From assembly GCA_039555135.1 (NCBI GenBank), contig CP114179.1, positions 372,001 through 436,000 on the forward strand: a stretch of 64,000 bases of DNA, given 5' to 3'. The translations under genes and the position numbers were made by a program. The stretch is from Phycisphaeraceae bacterium D3-23 (lineage in GTDB: Bacteria; Planctomycetota; Phycisphaerae; Phycisphaerales; Phycisphaeraceae). Below, piece after piece: positions 33,428 through 42,094 of the stretch; the stretch's first letter is position 1; every line of letters starts with the position of its first letter. The notes under the pieces were generated by a model that had not been told where the DNA came from, made no database searches, and saw nothing but the letters and a program-made list of their open reading frames with translations.

Positions 33428-34621
33428 CTACTCCGCCCCACGGTTCCACAGGATCTGTGTACCGTCCTTGCCGGCGACGACGATCTCCAGGTCGCCATCC
33501 GCATCGAGGTCGGCCGTGCGGATCTGCAGGCCGATGCCGACGGTGCCCTCGCAGATCGTGTGGCGTTGGAATGATGCGAATTTTTCGTCCCAGGTGTAGT
33601 AGACGACGATGGCCGGGTCGTCGCTGCCCGGGTCGTTGCCGTTGTGCCCGCGGACGCGCTTGCCGGTGATGAGTTCGTCCCGCCCGTCGCCGTCGAGGTC
33701 GGCGAAGTGGATCGCGTGGGCCTGCGAGAACGACTCGTCGAGCGCGACCTGTTCGAAGGTGAGCTTGCCCTCGGCGTCGGCGCCTTGGCCCAGCCAGACG
33801 TAGACGCCGTAGTCGTGGGGGTTGCCCCAGACGATGTCGCTCAAGCCATCGGCGTTGACATCGCGCACGAGCATGGGGCAGGAGAAGTCGTCGTCCCAGT
33901 CGGCATGGAAGGCCCACTCGCCGGCGAGGGGGTCGCCCTCGGGGCGTTCGTACCAGCCGGTGCCGACGAGGATGTCGTCGCGTCCGTCGTTGTTGATATC
34001 GCCGAAGCCGATGCCGTGGCCGTTCTTCGGGCCGATGGTGTGGCCGACGAGTTGTGGCGGCGTGTCGCCCGGCACATTGTTCTCTTCGACAAAACGCCAA
34101 ACGATCAGCGGCGCATCGCGTGTCCACTGGTTGGCGATCCACTCGGGCGTGCCGTCTTGATCGACATCGATATCCAGCAGCATGCCGATCTCGTTGCTCG
34201 ACTGCCCGGTGTTTGCGAGGATGCCGGGCGTCCAGAGCATGCCGCGCAACACGTCTTGCTCGCCGGGGTTGCGGTACCACTTGACGGGGTCGGTAAAGAA
34301 GTCGCCCGAGACGATGTCGGCAAAGCCGTCGCCATCGACGTCGTAGGCGTACTCGCCGTTGGAGTGGGTGTAGCCGTTGGCGTCTTCGATCAGGCGTAGC
34401 GGACGGGGTATCCAAACCCCGCCATCGCCTGCATCTTCGCCCGGGTTGCGGTACCAGTTCCGCCCGGCCGAGACGTCGAGCCGCCCATCATTATCAAAAT
34501 CCGCGACGGCGCAGCCCTCGTTCGCATCGACGCCAAGAAGCTGGACGTCGAAGGTCACGGGGTGCCCGGCGGTGGAAGAGCCCGCCAAGACGACGGCACC
34601 AATGTAGGCGATCAATTTCAA
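33428..34621 (-). CDS. Secreted FG-GAP/VCBS-repeat protein
   Basis: 398 residues from a TTG at 34621. This start is chosen because AGGAG lies six to seven bases upstream and the translation then opens with a clean signal peptide (KLIAYIGAVVLAGSSTAG). The longer upstream frame has no such site. At least six calcium-type loops of D-x-D-x-D-G pattern are visible (DFDNDGRLDV, DVDGDGFADIV, DINNDGRDDIL, DVNADGLSDIV, DLDGDGRDELI, DLDADGDLEIV). These repeats build a seven-bladed beta propeller as in integrin alpha chains. It is probably extracellular or periplasmic, with a binding role. Confidence 0.88.
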   Translation of the reverse strand: MKLIAYIGAVVLAGSSTAGHPVTFDVQLLGVDANEGCAVADFDNDGRLDVSAGRNWYRNPGEDAGDGGVWIPRPLRLIEDANGYTHSNGEYAYDVDGDGFADIVSGDFFTDPVKWYRNPGEQDVLRGMLWTPGILANTGQSSNEIGMLLDIDVDQDGTPEWIANQWTRDAPLIVWRFVEENNVPGDTPPQLVGHTIGPKNGHGIGFGDINNDGRDDILVGTGWYERPEGDPLAGEWAFHADWDDDFSCPMLVRDVNADGLSDIVWGNPHDYGVYVWLGQGADAEGKLTFEQVALDESFSQAHAIHFADLDGDGRDELITGKRVRGHNGNDPGSDDPAIVVYYTWDEKFASFQRHTICEGTVGIGLQIRTADLDADGDLEIVVAGKDGTQILWNRGAE

Positions 34622-34832
34622 TACCGACTCCTGAGTGAATGACTCCGATTTGCCTAAAAAGGCAGCAGGTCTAACCGCATCTGAACCGGGCTCCTGTTTC
34701 ACGCGCATCGCCCACAGGATCACACGCTTTACTCGCCCAAAAACGACACTTTTTTGGCATCGTAATTGTATCTATGACTGTGACACCGCGACGCCGACCG
34801 TCGCACTTTTTGTACTTCGATAGGACTCGAAA

Positions 34833-35159
34833 ATGCCCTACTTCCTCTCCCCGATTGGCCGCGCCCTCACCAAACTCGCCCGATCCCCGCTCGAGCTAGC
34901 CCGCCACCGCCGTGCAGTACGGGCCGGCGACCTGTACATGCGGTACCTGGATGGGCATCTGTCTCTGCGCGAAACCGATTGGCTGTTCGCGGAGATCGAC
35001 CAAAACCCGGACGCGATCCACGAGATGGAAAAGCAGTTCGAGGTGGACTGCATGCTCTACAGTCACTTCTCGAAGCCCAAGCGTGCAAGCCAATCGAGCC
35101 ACCAAGAGTCGTCAACCCGCCCCAACGGCAGCACTACTCATCCGCGCCCAGGTCCTTGA
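34833..35159 (+). CDS. Small protein resembling an anti-sigma N-terminal domain
   Basis: 108 residues; the tail overlaps the end of the convergent DUF1080 gene by 26 bases. Residues 30-75 (AGDLYMRYLDGHLSLRETDW, then DQNPDAIHEMEKQFEVDCML) follow the same pattern as the start of the LamG anti-sigma protein at 49014 (LVHKYLDGLADNAESAALER, then DPAHLRAFARAAYLDQ). No membrane segment follows. It may be a degenerate or stand-alone remnant of such a protein; no sigma factor is adjacent. It could also be a chance frame, though base usage looks coding in the first 80 residues. Confidence 0.5.
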   Translation: MPYFLSPIGRALTKLARSPLELARHRRAVRAGDLYMRYLDGHLSLRETDWLFAEIDQNPDAIHEMEKQFEVDCMLYSHFSKPKRASQSSHQESSTRPNGSTTHPRPGP

Positions 35160-35826
35160 TCCGCAGCGCGCGCCAGTGGATCTCCGCGTTCTGGCCCGAG
35201 TGGACCTGCAGGGCGATGAAGCCTTCCATCAGCGCTTCGTCGGCCTCATCAACGTAGTCCGTCACCTGCACGCCGTTGAGCCAGGTCTGGATGTGGTTGC
35301 CTTCGCAGCGGATGACGATGTCGTTCCAGTCGTCCATGTTCAGCGCGTCGCGCTTGTGGGCGTTGTCGTCGCCCTCGACGTTCTGCAGCCAGCCGCGTCG
35401 GCCTTCCTCGTAGAGCCCGGCGGTCCAGGCGCGGGGGCTGTGGTCGAGTTCGCACTGGTAGCCATACACCCGGCCGACTTCTTCACCTTCGTTGTTCGGC
35501 CGCTGGTGCGAGCGGTACTGGATGCCGGAGTTGGAGTGGCGGACGAACTTGAACTGGCAGCGGAACTCGAAGTCGTCGTAGGTCGCCTCGGTGCGGAGGA
35601 AGGTGTTCTGGTTGACGCGGTCGCCGCTGCCGACGATGACGCCATCGACGGCTTCGTAGGTCGCGTTGCCGCCGACGCTGTACCAGCCGTCAAGCGTCTC
35701 GCCGTCGAAGATCGGGGTGAAGCCGGCCTCGGGGTCGTCCTCGACCGCCGCGACGTTCGCCGTAGCGCAGCCGAGCGTGAGCAGGAGGAGGGTCGCCAGG
35801 ATAGTGATCCGGGGGTGTCGCTTCAT
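35134..35826 (-). CDS. DUF1080 (3-keto-disaccharide hydrolase-like) lipoprotein
   Basis: 230 residues. The N-terminus has a lipobox-like LLLTLGC with Cys20, so it is probably a lipoprotein. The DUF1080 marks are FTPIFDGETLDGWY, N-T-F-L-R-T-E, an F-K-F-V-R-H-S-N-S-G-I-Q-Y-R block, and DWNDIVIRCEGNHIQTWLNG close to the end, giving a concanavalin-like jelly roll. Some family members hydrolyse 3-keto-glycosides; many planctomycete members are uncharacterised. The stop lies inside the 3' end of the small plus-strand gene. Confidence 0.9.
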   Translation of the reverse strand: MKRHPRITILATLLLLTLGCATANVAAVEDDPEAGFTPIFDGETLDGWYSVGGNATYEAVDGVIVGSGDRVNQNTFLRTEATYDDFEFRCQFKFVRHSNSGIQYRSHQRPNNEGEEVGRVYGYQCELDHSPRAWTAGLYEEGRRGWLQNVEGDDNAHKRDALNMDDWNDIVIRCEGNHIQTWLNGVQVTDYVDEADEALMEGFIALQVHSGQNAEIHWRALRIKDLGADE

Positions 35827-35935
35827 CTCAATGTCCTCTCGGCTAGGTGTGTGTAGTGAGTGTCCGTCGGGGGCATGATAGCTCGAAGCCGGATTGGGCC
35901 TTGAACCGCCGAGTCATGGCTGCGCCGTTTGCGTC

Positions 35936-36682
35936 CTATGGTGTCGCGATGTTCCGCCATTCGTCGCGGACGGCCCAGAGGTTGATGGGGTTGTGCGTGA
36001 GGCCGAATCGGAAGTTTCTCACGCTGCCGTCGAGGAAGCTGTAGTTAGAGAAGCCCAGGCCGGTGCCCCCGGCGCTGCCGTGGCGCGACTCTTCGAGCTC
36101 GGTGAAGTTATTGCCCAGCGCCCCCTCGAAGGCGTCCATGTAGTAGTGCAGCGACTCGGTGTTTTTCTCGCCGAAGCCGATGACCTCGCCGGGCTGGCTC
36201 AGGGCGCTGCGTCGCAGGGAAGCGAACTCCCAGGCGTTGGGGTTGGCGGGGCTGTAGAAGAAGTCGTTCCAGCCGTTGATGATGTAGCTGCGCGGGGCGT
36301 TGTCGACCCATGCGTCCTGCGAGGGCGCGTTGAGCTGGGTCATGGCCGGGTCGCGCGGCTCGGGCTGGTCGGTCGGGCAGACCAGGGCCTCGGTGACTTC
36401 GTAATACTCGATCAGTTCGCTAGGCCAGTGTGGCTCGCCACGTGCGGGGAAGTACTCCTTATTCTCCGTGGCGTAGAGCTCCATCCCGATCGCGACCTGG
36501 CGCAGGCCCGACGCACACTTCACCGACCGTGCCGACTCGCGCGCCAGCCCGAGGGACGGCAGAAGGATACCGATGAGCATCGCGATGATCGAGATGACCA
36601 CGAGCAGTTCGATCAGCGTGAACGCATCGCGCGGCCGGGTAACAGTGGCGGGTCCATCAGCGTCGGTAAGTGTGTGTGGCAT
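35936..36682 (-). CDS. Prepilin-type N-terminal cleavage protein with a DUF1559-like body
   Basis: About 248 residues from the ATG at 36682; a GTG at 36739 is possible, and neither has a good ribosome-binding site. The prepilin motif is R-D-A-FTLIELLVVISIIAMLIGILLP with Ala, not Gly, before the cleavage site. The body has the planctomycete type II pseudopilin features: V-K-C-A-S-G-L-R-Q-V-A after the helix, and F-L-D-G-S-V-R-N-F-R near the end. Such proteins are very numerous in Planctomycetes and act as pseudopilins or secreted surface proteins processed by the prepilin peptidase. Confidence 0.88.
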   Translation of the reverse strand: MPHTLTDADGPATVTRPRDAFTLIELLVVISIIAMLIGILLPSLGLARESARSVKCASGLRQVAIGMELYATENKEYFPARGEPHWPSELIEYYEVTEALVCPTDQPEPRDPAMTQLNAPSQDAWVDNAPRSYIINGWNDFFYSPANPNAWEFASLRRSALSQPGEVIGFGEKNTESLHYYMDAFEGALGNNFTELEESRHGSAGGTGLGFSNYSFLDGSVRNFRFGLTHNPINLWAVRDEWRNIATP

Positions 36683-36812
36683 GCTGGCGTCCGAATGGGT
36701 GATGCGATAGGTTGCCCCCTGTAGCGACGCCATCGGCACGGCATGTCGTTACAGTTGAGTCTCTCATTTTCTGATTATCTTTGGGCACACCGCCCGTGCT
36801 AGGGGAATCCCG

Positions 36813-37337
36813 ATGTCGATTAGCCGACGAGTTGTGGTCCTGCTGGTGCTTGCGGTACTGCTGGTCGGCGTGCTGGTGTTTGTCCTCACGCGCGGGCCGG
36901 CCGAGGAGCAGATCGCGATCGCGTATTCCGCCCGGCCGCCTACTGGTTTGGCGGCACAAGCCAGGCCCGACCTGCTCCAGAACGTCTTCCGCTTCCCCCG
37001 ACCCGTCGCGCTCAAATCGGTCCGACTCGTCTACCTCGACGCTGCGGCTCTGGCTGACGACGGGGAAAACGTAGAGGGCGTGACGGTATGGCTGCTCGAG
37101 CCCGACCCGCTTTTCGAGCCCGACGCGGCGCAGGCCGATGGCTTCCGCTCGGGCGCATCGGTCAAGACGGAGGTCTTGTCATTGGGCGATGCTGTGCCCG
37201 GGATGGTGCGGGTCGATGACGCAGCAGCCGGTCCAGTACGCGGCCTCGTCGCGGGCGGCCGATACCGGCTGGAGGTCGCAGGCGAAGGGCTCGAAGGCAG
37301 CTACGAATTCGTCGCCACCCCCTACCGCCGGCGGTAG
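36813..37337 (+). CDS. Membrane-anchored protein of unknown function
   Basis: 174 residues. A single N-terminal membrane segment (VVVLLVLAVLLVGVLVFVLT) is followed by a soluble, mostly beta domain with no cysteines (VFRFPRPVALKSVRLVYLD and VRGLVAGGRYRLEVAGEGLE). The end resembles a fibronectin-like strand pattern, but this is weak. I recognise no family. It is divergent from the prepilin gene and ends 33 bases before a compound palindrome. Confidence 0.62.
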   Translation: MSISRRVVVLLVLAVLLVGVLVFVLTRGPAEEQIAIAYSARPPTGLAAQARPDLLQNVFRFPRPVALKSVRLVYLDAAALADDGENVEGVTVWLLEPDPLFEPDAAQADGFRSGASVKTEVLSLGDAVPGMVRVDDAAAGPVRGLVAGGRYRLEVAGEGLEGSYEFVATPYRRR

Positions 37338-37370
37338 CTGCAAGATGCGGCGCCCGAATCAAAACAACAC

Positions 37371-37505
37371 CTAGGGTTTGTCTGCAAAGTGGGGCGGGCT
37401 TCCAGCCCGCCGTCAGGCCGTAGGCCTGAGTGTGTCGTTTCACGGCTGCGCCGTGATGGCGGGCAAGATGCCCGCCCCACCGATTGGTTTTCAGACAGAC
37501 CCTAG
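37371..37505. repeat. Large compound palindrome with four inner hairpins
   Basis: Outermost arms CTAGGGTTTGTCTG (37371-37384) and CAGACAGACCCTAG (37492-37505) pair with one wobble. A second pair, GTGGGGCGGGC (37389-37399) and GCCCGCCCCAC (37470-37480), is perfect. Inside are GCGGGC/GCCCGC, TCAGGCC/GGCCTGA, CACGGC/GCCGTG and GGCGGGC/GCCCGCC hairpins. The second arm pair begins with the same GTGGGGC as the element at 11850, and both contain a hairpin with the core CGGC TGC GCCG. Confidence 0.8.
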
Positions 37506-37616
37506 AGCTGCGGGCGAATGCTTGCGTCTTAAACGATGCACCGATAGTATCGGCGGCTCATTCCTGAATCGTCGCCCGCCTCTCTCAGGCCTCCTATCCC
37601 CTCGCACGACACACCT

Positions 37617-37967
37617 ATGAACCCACCACCTACCAGCGACCCGGACGGCGCGGCCACCTCATCCGAGCCCAGCCCAAACGACCCGGCGGTCAAGGCGGCG
37701 CTGGCGCGCTACTGGCGATCGAACATCACGATCATGGCGGTCCTGCTCACCATCTGGGCCCTCGCGGGGTTGGGCTGCGGCGTGCTGTTCGCCGATGTGC
37801 TCAACCAATTCCACCTCGGCGGCTACCCGCTGGGCTTCTGGTTCGCGCAGCAGGGGTCGATCATCATCTTCGTGCTCATCATCCTGACGTACTGCATCCT
37901 GCTCAACCGGCTGGATAAAAAACACCACGACGAACTCAAGTCGATCCGCAACGGGGAGTCGGCATGA
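37617..37967 (+). CDS. DUF4212 small subunit of a sodium:solute symporter
   Basis: 116 residues with a disordered Pro/Ser start and two membrane segments (ITIMAVLLTIWALAGLGCGV, then GSIIIFVLIILTYCILLNRL). DUF4212 marks are YWRSN, FHLGGYPLGFWFAQQGS and LDKKHHDE. These proteins pair with the VC_2705-type solute:sodium symporters, and here the ATG of that gene overlaps the stop (ATGA). It probably forms part of the transport complex in the inner membrane. Confidence 0.93.
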   Translation: MNPPPTSDPDGAATSSEPSPNDPAVKAALARYWRSNITIMAVLLTIWALAGLGCGVLFADVLNQFHLGGYPLGFWFAQQGSIIIFVLIILTYCILLNRLDKKHHDELKSIRNGESA

Positions 37968-39952
37968 CGCTTCAGGTCTGGTCCTACATCTTTGTCGCCG
38001 CGACCTTCACACTCTACCTGTCGATCGCCTGGATCTGCCGGGTCAAGGACACCAAGGGCTTCTTCATCGCGGGCGGCGGCGTGCCTGCGCCGGCCAACGG
38101 CATGGCGACGGCGGCGGACTGGATGTCGGCCGCGTCGTTCATCTCCATGGCCGGGCTCATCTCCGGCATGGGCTTCGCCGGCGGCGTCTACCTCATGGGC
38201 TGGACCGGCGGGTACGTACTACTCGCGCTGCTGCTCGCACCCTACCTGCGTAAGTTCGGCCACTTCACCGTGCCCGACTTTGTCGGCGACCGATTCGACT
38301 CCTCCACCGCCCGCATGATCGCACTGCTGTGCGCGATCTTTGTCAGCTTCACCTACGTCGTCGGGCAGATGAAAGGCGTCGGCGTCGTGTTCTCCGGTTT
38401 CCTCGGGGTGACGCCGGCCGTCGGTGTATTTATCGGCATGGCGATCGTCTTCTGCTACGCGGTCTTCGGCGGGATGAAGGGCATCACCTGGACCCAGGTC
38501 GCGCAGTTCTGGGTCCTCATCACCGCGTTCCTCATCCCCGCGATCGCGATCTCCCTCAAGCTCACCGGCAGCGCGGTCCCCTCGATCGGGCTGGGCAGCC
38601 AGGTGCTCGAGACGGTGGACCCGTCGCAGCCCTACCTCCTCGAAAAACTCACACACATCAACCAGCAGTTCGGCTTCGGCAGTTACACCGACGCCTACGG
38701 CGAAGGGGCGGGCAAGTGGAACCGGCTCAATGTCTTCTGCGTCGTACTCGCGCTGATGGCGGGGACGGCGGGCCTGCCCCACGTCATCGTCCGGTTCTAC
38801 ACCGTCAAGAGCGTCAAGGCCGCGCGGTGGTCGGCGTTCTGGGCGCTGCTGTTTATCTCGATGCTGTACCTCACCGCCCCGGCGGTCGCGGGCTTTGCGC
38901 GGTACTACATGGTCGACGACGTGGCCGGGCTCAACGGCAAGACCGCGGAAGAGCTGCCTGAGTGGTACCACAACTGGAACAAGACGGGCCTGATCGCGTG
39001 GGTCGATTTCGATGGCGACGGGAAGGTCGCGTTTACCAATAACCTGACCGATGCGCCCCAATATCCGCCGAGCTTAGAGGGCTCGGACGAAGCGGCCGGC
39101 ACAGCCATCATGCCCAACGAATTGATGCGGATCGGCAGCGTGCCCTCATCCACCCGAGACGCGCTTCTTGAAGACGCGGACGCCTGGGTCGCGTCGCACG
39201 GCGGTACGGCAGACGGCGGGGCAGCCGCAAAGGCCGAACTGGTTGGCCTGGGCGCGGCCCACCACCCCGACCGCGACATCATCGTGCTGGCGACACCCCA
39301 GATGGCGCAGCTCGCCGACTGGGTGGTGGCGTTTGTCATCGCCGGCGGGTTGGCGGCGGCGCTCTCGACGGCGTCGGGCCTGCTGCTGGTGATCTCGTCA
39401 TCGGTCTCGCACGACCTCTACTACCGCGTCATGAACCCCAAGGCCAGCGAGAAGCAGCGTTTGATGGTCGGCCGAATCACGATCGGCGTCGCAGTCCTGA
39501 TCGCGGGCTGGTTCGGGATCAATCCGCCGGGGTTTGTGGGCGAGGTCGTCGCGTTCGCCTTCGGGCTTGCGGCCGCGAGCTTCTTCCCCGCGATCGTGCT
39601 GGGCATCTTCTCCAAGCGGGTCGGTACAGTGCCAGCGATCGCTGGCATGCTCGTGGGCATCGGCTTCACCGCGTTCTACATCCTGACGCAGAAGGCGGAC
39701 AAGATTCTGTCGCCCGATATCGCCGACGCTCTGTTCGGTACGGCGGGCGAGGGCATCCGCGCCCCGTGGGTCTTTGGTATCGACGCGCAGGGCATCGGGA
39801 CGATCGGCATGCTGCTCAACTTCGCGGTGACGCTCGGGCTGACGTTCGTCTGCAAGCCCCCATCGCAGAAGGTGCGCGACATGGTGGACAGCGTGCGCGA
39901 GCCCGAGGGCGATGGGCCGGCGGTGGCGATCGAGGCGACGCCGGGGCACTGA
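37964..39952 (+). CDS. Sodium:solute symporter, VC_2705/ActP-like
   Basis: 662 residues with about 13 membrane segments. SSS family marks include the opening T-K-G-F-F-I-A-G-G-G-V-P, ADWMSAASFISMAGLI, and GLPHVIVRFYTVKSVKAAR. An extra-membrane loop carries an EF-hand-like D-F-D-G-D-G-K before the long hydrophilic insert (about 335-440), a normal feature of the subfamily. The substrate is probably a short-chain organic acid such as acetate, by family resemblance. It is coupled to the DUF4212 gene. No adjacent acetyl-CoA synthetase or two-component gene is seen. Confidence 0.92.
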   Translation: MTLQVWSYIFVAATFTLYLSIAWICRVKDTKGFFIAGGGVPAPANGMATAADWMSAASFISMAGLISGMGFAGGVYLMGWTGGYVLLALLLAPYLRKFGHFTVPDFVGDRFDSSTARMIALLCAIFVSFTYVVGQMKGVGVVFSGFLGVTPAVGVFIGMAIVFCYAVFGGMKGITWTQVAQFWVLITAFLIPAIAISLKLTGSAVPSIGLGSQVLETVDPSQPYLLEKLTHINQQFGFGSYTDAYGEGAGKWNRLNVFCVVLALMAGTAGLPHVIVRFYTVKSVKAARWSAFWALLFISMLYLTAPAVAGFARYYMVDDVAGLNGKTAEELPEWYHNWNKTGLIAWVDFDGDGKVAFTNNLTDAPQYPPSLEGSDEAAGTAIMPNELMRIGSVPSSTRDALLEDADAWVASHGGTADGGAAAKAELVGLGAAHHPDRDIIVLATPQMAQLADWVVAFVIAGGLAAALSTASGLLLVISSSVSHDLYYRVMNPKASEKQRLMVGRITIGVAVLIAGWFGINPPGFVGEVVAFAFGLAAASFFPAIVLGIFSKRVGTVPAIAGMLVGIGFTAFYILTQKADKILSPDIADALFGTAGEGIRAPWVFGIDAQGIGTIGMLLNFAVTLGLTFVCKPPSQKVRDMVDSVREPEGDGPAVAIEATPGH

Positions 39953-40014
39953 GCCATCGTGCTGTTTTACGCTGGCATACGCAGGCTGCACCGACACGGA
40001 CGAGACGGGCCGAC

Positions 40015-40569
40015 ATGGAACCGGGATACGACAACACGCCGACGCCGCCACACGCTGCGCCGCCCAGCGTGCCGGCCTACCCGCCCGCGCCCCTGCCACA
40101 AGCGCCACTGCCGCCGACATTTGCGCGGCCGATGTCGGACGGGCGGATCGACCCCGAGTTGGTTCTCGACCACGATATGGCCTGCGCCGGCTGCGGGTAC
40201 AACCTGCGGACCCGTCGCATCGCCGACAACTGCCCCGAGTGCGGTGCACCCGTTCGGCATTCATTCGTCGAGCCTGGCCCCGCGCACAATGAGCGGATGT
40301 ACGGCAGCACGACCTCCGCGAATGTCACGCTGACGATGGGCATCATCTCGCTCGCCCTGGGGCTCAACACTCTGGGCATCGCGGGGGTGATCTTCGGCCC
40401 GATCGGGATCGGCTTCTATTACAAGTACCGGGCCGAGTTGCGTAAAGGCATCGCGAGCCCGAGCCCTCGGACCCGGCGGGTCGCGCGGGCAGGACTGATC
40501 TGCTCGTCGATCGGTCTGGGGCTATGCGCCATCTTCCTCACCATCTTCATCATCGCTGTGTCGGTATGA
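40015..40569 (+). CDS. Zinc-ribbon membrane protein, function unknown
   Basis: 184 residues from the ATG at 40015. A proline-rich start (about 10-40) leads to a double CxxC zinc ribbon (CAGCGYNL then CPECG, about 57-81), then two membrane segments (TLTMGIISLALGLNTLGIAGVIFGPI as one broad stretch, and GLICSSIGLGLCAIFLTIFIIAVSV at the C-terminus). The C-x-x-C-G-Y-x-L plus C-P-E-C-G ribbon is common in planctomycete membrane proteins of unknown role. It lies 62 bases after the symporter gene and upstream of the rpmF promoter. Confidence 0.75.
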   Translation: MEPGYDNTPTPPHAAPPSVPAYPPAPLPQAPLPPTFARPMSDGRIDPELVLDHDMACAGCGYNLRTRRIADNCPECGAPVRHSFVEPGPAHNERMYGSTTSANVTLTMGIISLALGLNTLGIAGVIFGPIGIGFYYKYRAELRKGIASPSPRTRRVARAGLICSSIGLGLCAIFLTIFIIAVSV

Positions 40570-40664
40570 CCTCGCCACGATATCCCCTTGCGGGGCAGTG
40601 ACTTGCAGACACGCTGCCGGGACCGCGCGGATGTGCTCGGCAGGCCCATCGGGCGGGGCAAATG

Positions 40665-40693
40665 TTGACGCTCCATCGGTCGGGCTGTATTCT
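40665..40693 (+). promoter_or_regulatory. Sigma-70-type promoter of the rpmF-fab operon
   Basis: TTGACG (40665-40670), a 17-base spacer and TATTCT (40688-40693). The likely start is near 40700, leaving a leader of about 70 bases before the rpmF ATG at 40772. Confidence 0.8.
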
Positions 40694-40771
40694 GTGCGGC
40701 TCGGCACAGCGGGGCGAGGGCCTCGCCGCGTTGCCAATCCAAGACCACGACGACCCACAGGAAGCAACGCC

Positions 40772-40957
40772 ATGCTGCCCAAGCAACGCCAGTCCCGTAC
40801 CAAAGGCCGCAATCGCCGGTCCCACGACGCTCTTTCCGTCCGCAAGGCCGTGACCTGCCCGAGCTGCGGCTCGGCCAAGCTGCCGCACAGCGCCTGCGCC
40901 GAGTGTGGATTTGTCCGCCCGGGGCTCAAGCTGTCGCTGTCGCGCGAGCAGGCCTAA
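40772..40957 (+). CDS. rpmF: 50S ribosomal protein L32
   Basis: 61 residues starting MLPKQRQSRTKGRNRR with AGGAA before the ATG. The zinc-binding cysteines appear as CPSCGSAKLPHSACAECG, typical of L32 of the four-cysteine type. Longer upstream frames in the same phase are not needed. L32 genes commonly precede plsX and the fab genes, as here, linking ribosome synthesis with lipid synthesis. Confidence 0.95.
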   Translation: MLPKQRQSRTKGRNRRSHDALSVRKAVTCPSCGSAKLPHSACAECGFVRPGLKLSLSREQA

Positions 40958-40999
40958 CAGCCCTGCCGGTCCGATCTTCCGCGCAGACAAGAGAGGGTA

Positions 41000-42094
41000 G
41001 TGCCCGTGCGTATCGCGATTGATGTGATGGGGGGAGACAACGCGCCTGATGCGATCCTTACAGGTGCGCTCAGCGCGATCAAGCTGCTCGGCCCCGACGA
41101 CCGCCTCGTGCTCGTCGGCGACGAGACCATCATCTTGGAATCGATGGAAGAAGAGGGCTTCGCCAACGACCCGCACGTCGAGGTCGTCGCGACCACCCAG
41201 GTCATCGGCATGGGCGACCCGCCCGTCTCGGCGCTGCGCACCAAGACCGACAGCTCCATCGTCAAGTGGGCCTGGCTCGGTTCTAAACGCGCCAAGGATG
41301 AACGCTGCGACGTCATCATCTCCGCAGGCAACACCGGCGCATGTGTCGCGGCCGCGCAGATGACCATGCGACGCCTGCCCGGCGTCCACCGGCCCGGCAT
41401 CGCCGTCACCATCCCAACCTTCTACGGCCCGGTCGTCGTCTGCGATGTCGGCGCGAACCCCGAGCCCCGCCCCACCCACCTCCACCAGTACGGGCACATG
41501 GGCACGATCTTCGCCCAGCGTGTGCTTGATATCGAGACGCCCAAGGTCGCCCTGCTCTCCATCGGCGGCGAAGAGGGCAAGGGCAACGCGCTCACCCGCG
41601 GCACACACGACCTGCTCAAGGCCGATACCTCGATGAACTACGTCGGCTACATCGAAGGCCGGGAGATCTTCGAGGGCAAGGCGAACGTCATCGTCGCGGA
41701 GGGTTTTACGGGCAACGTCGTGCTCAAGCTCGCCGAGGGGCTGAGCAAGGGCATCTTCAAGACGATCGCGCACGAGGCGTTCGAGATCGACCCGGACCTG
41801 GCGATGAAGCTCCAGCCCGTCGTCGAGAGCATCTACGCCAAACACGACTACCACGAGCACGGCGGCGCACCGCTCATGGGTGCCAACGGCATCTGCCTGA
41901 TCTGTCATGGCTCGTCGCAGCCCCGCACGATCCACAACGCGATCCGCAACGCGATCAAGTACGCCGAGCTCAATGTCAACGACGAGGTCTCGCAGGACCT
42001 GCTCGCCGCAGAAGAACTGCTCAAAGCGCATCAGGCGAATCGCGAGTCCGAGTCCGAGCCCAAGCCCGCATCGGTCTCTGGGGAATCGGCATGA
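41000..42094 (+). CDS. plsX: Phosphate acyltransferase PlsX
   Basis: 364 residues. PlsX converts acyl-ACP and phosphate into acyl-phosphate for phospholipid synthesis. Family marks: IAIDVMGGDNAPDAIL at the start, ISAGNTGACVAA, DVGANPEPRPTHLHQYGHMG, LSIGGEEGKGN, and FTGNVVLKLAEG. The frame can begin at GTG 41000 or GTG 41006; the second has a better distance to GAGGG. The C-terminal 25 residues are a hydrophilic extension. It overlaps fabH by ATGA. Confidence 0.96.
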   Translation: MPVRIAIDVMGGDNAPDAILTGALSAIKLLGPDDRLVLVGDETIILESMEEEGFANDPHVEVVATTQVIGMGDPPVSALRTKTDSSIVKWAWLGSKRAKDERCDVIISAGNTGACVAAAQMTMRRLPGVHRPGIAVTIPTFYGPVVVCDVGANPEPRPTHLHQYGHMGTIFAQRVLDIETPKVALLSIGGEEGKGNALTRGTHDLLKADTSMNYVGYIEGREIFEGKANVIVAEGFTGNVVLKLAEGLSKGIFKTIAHEAFEIDPDLAMKLQPVVESIYAKHDYHEHGGAPLMGANGICLICHGSSQPRTIHNAIRNAIKYAELNVNDEVSQDLLAAEELLKAHQANRESESEPKPASVSGESA

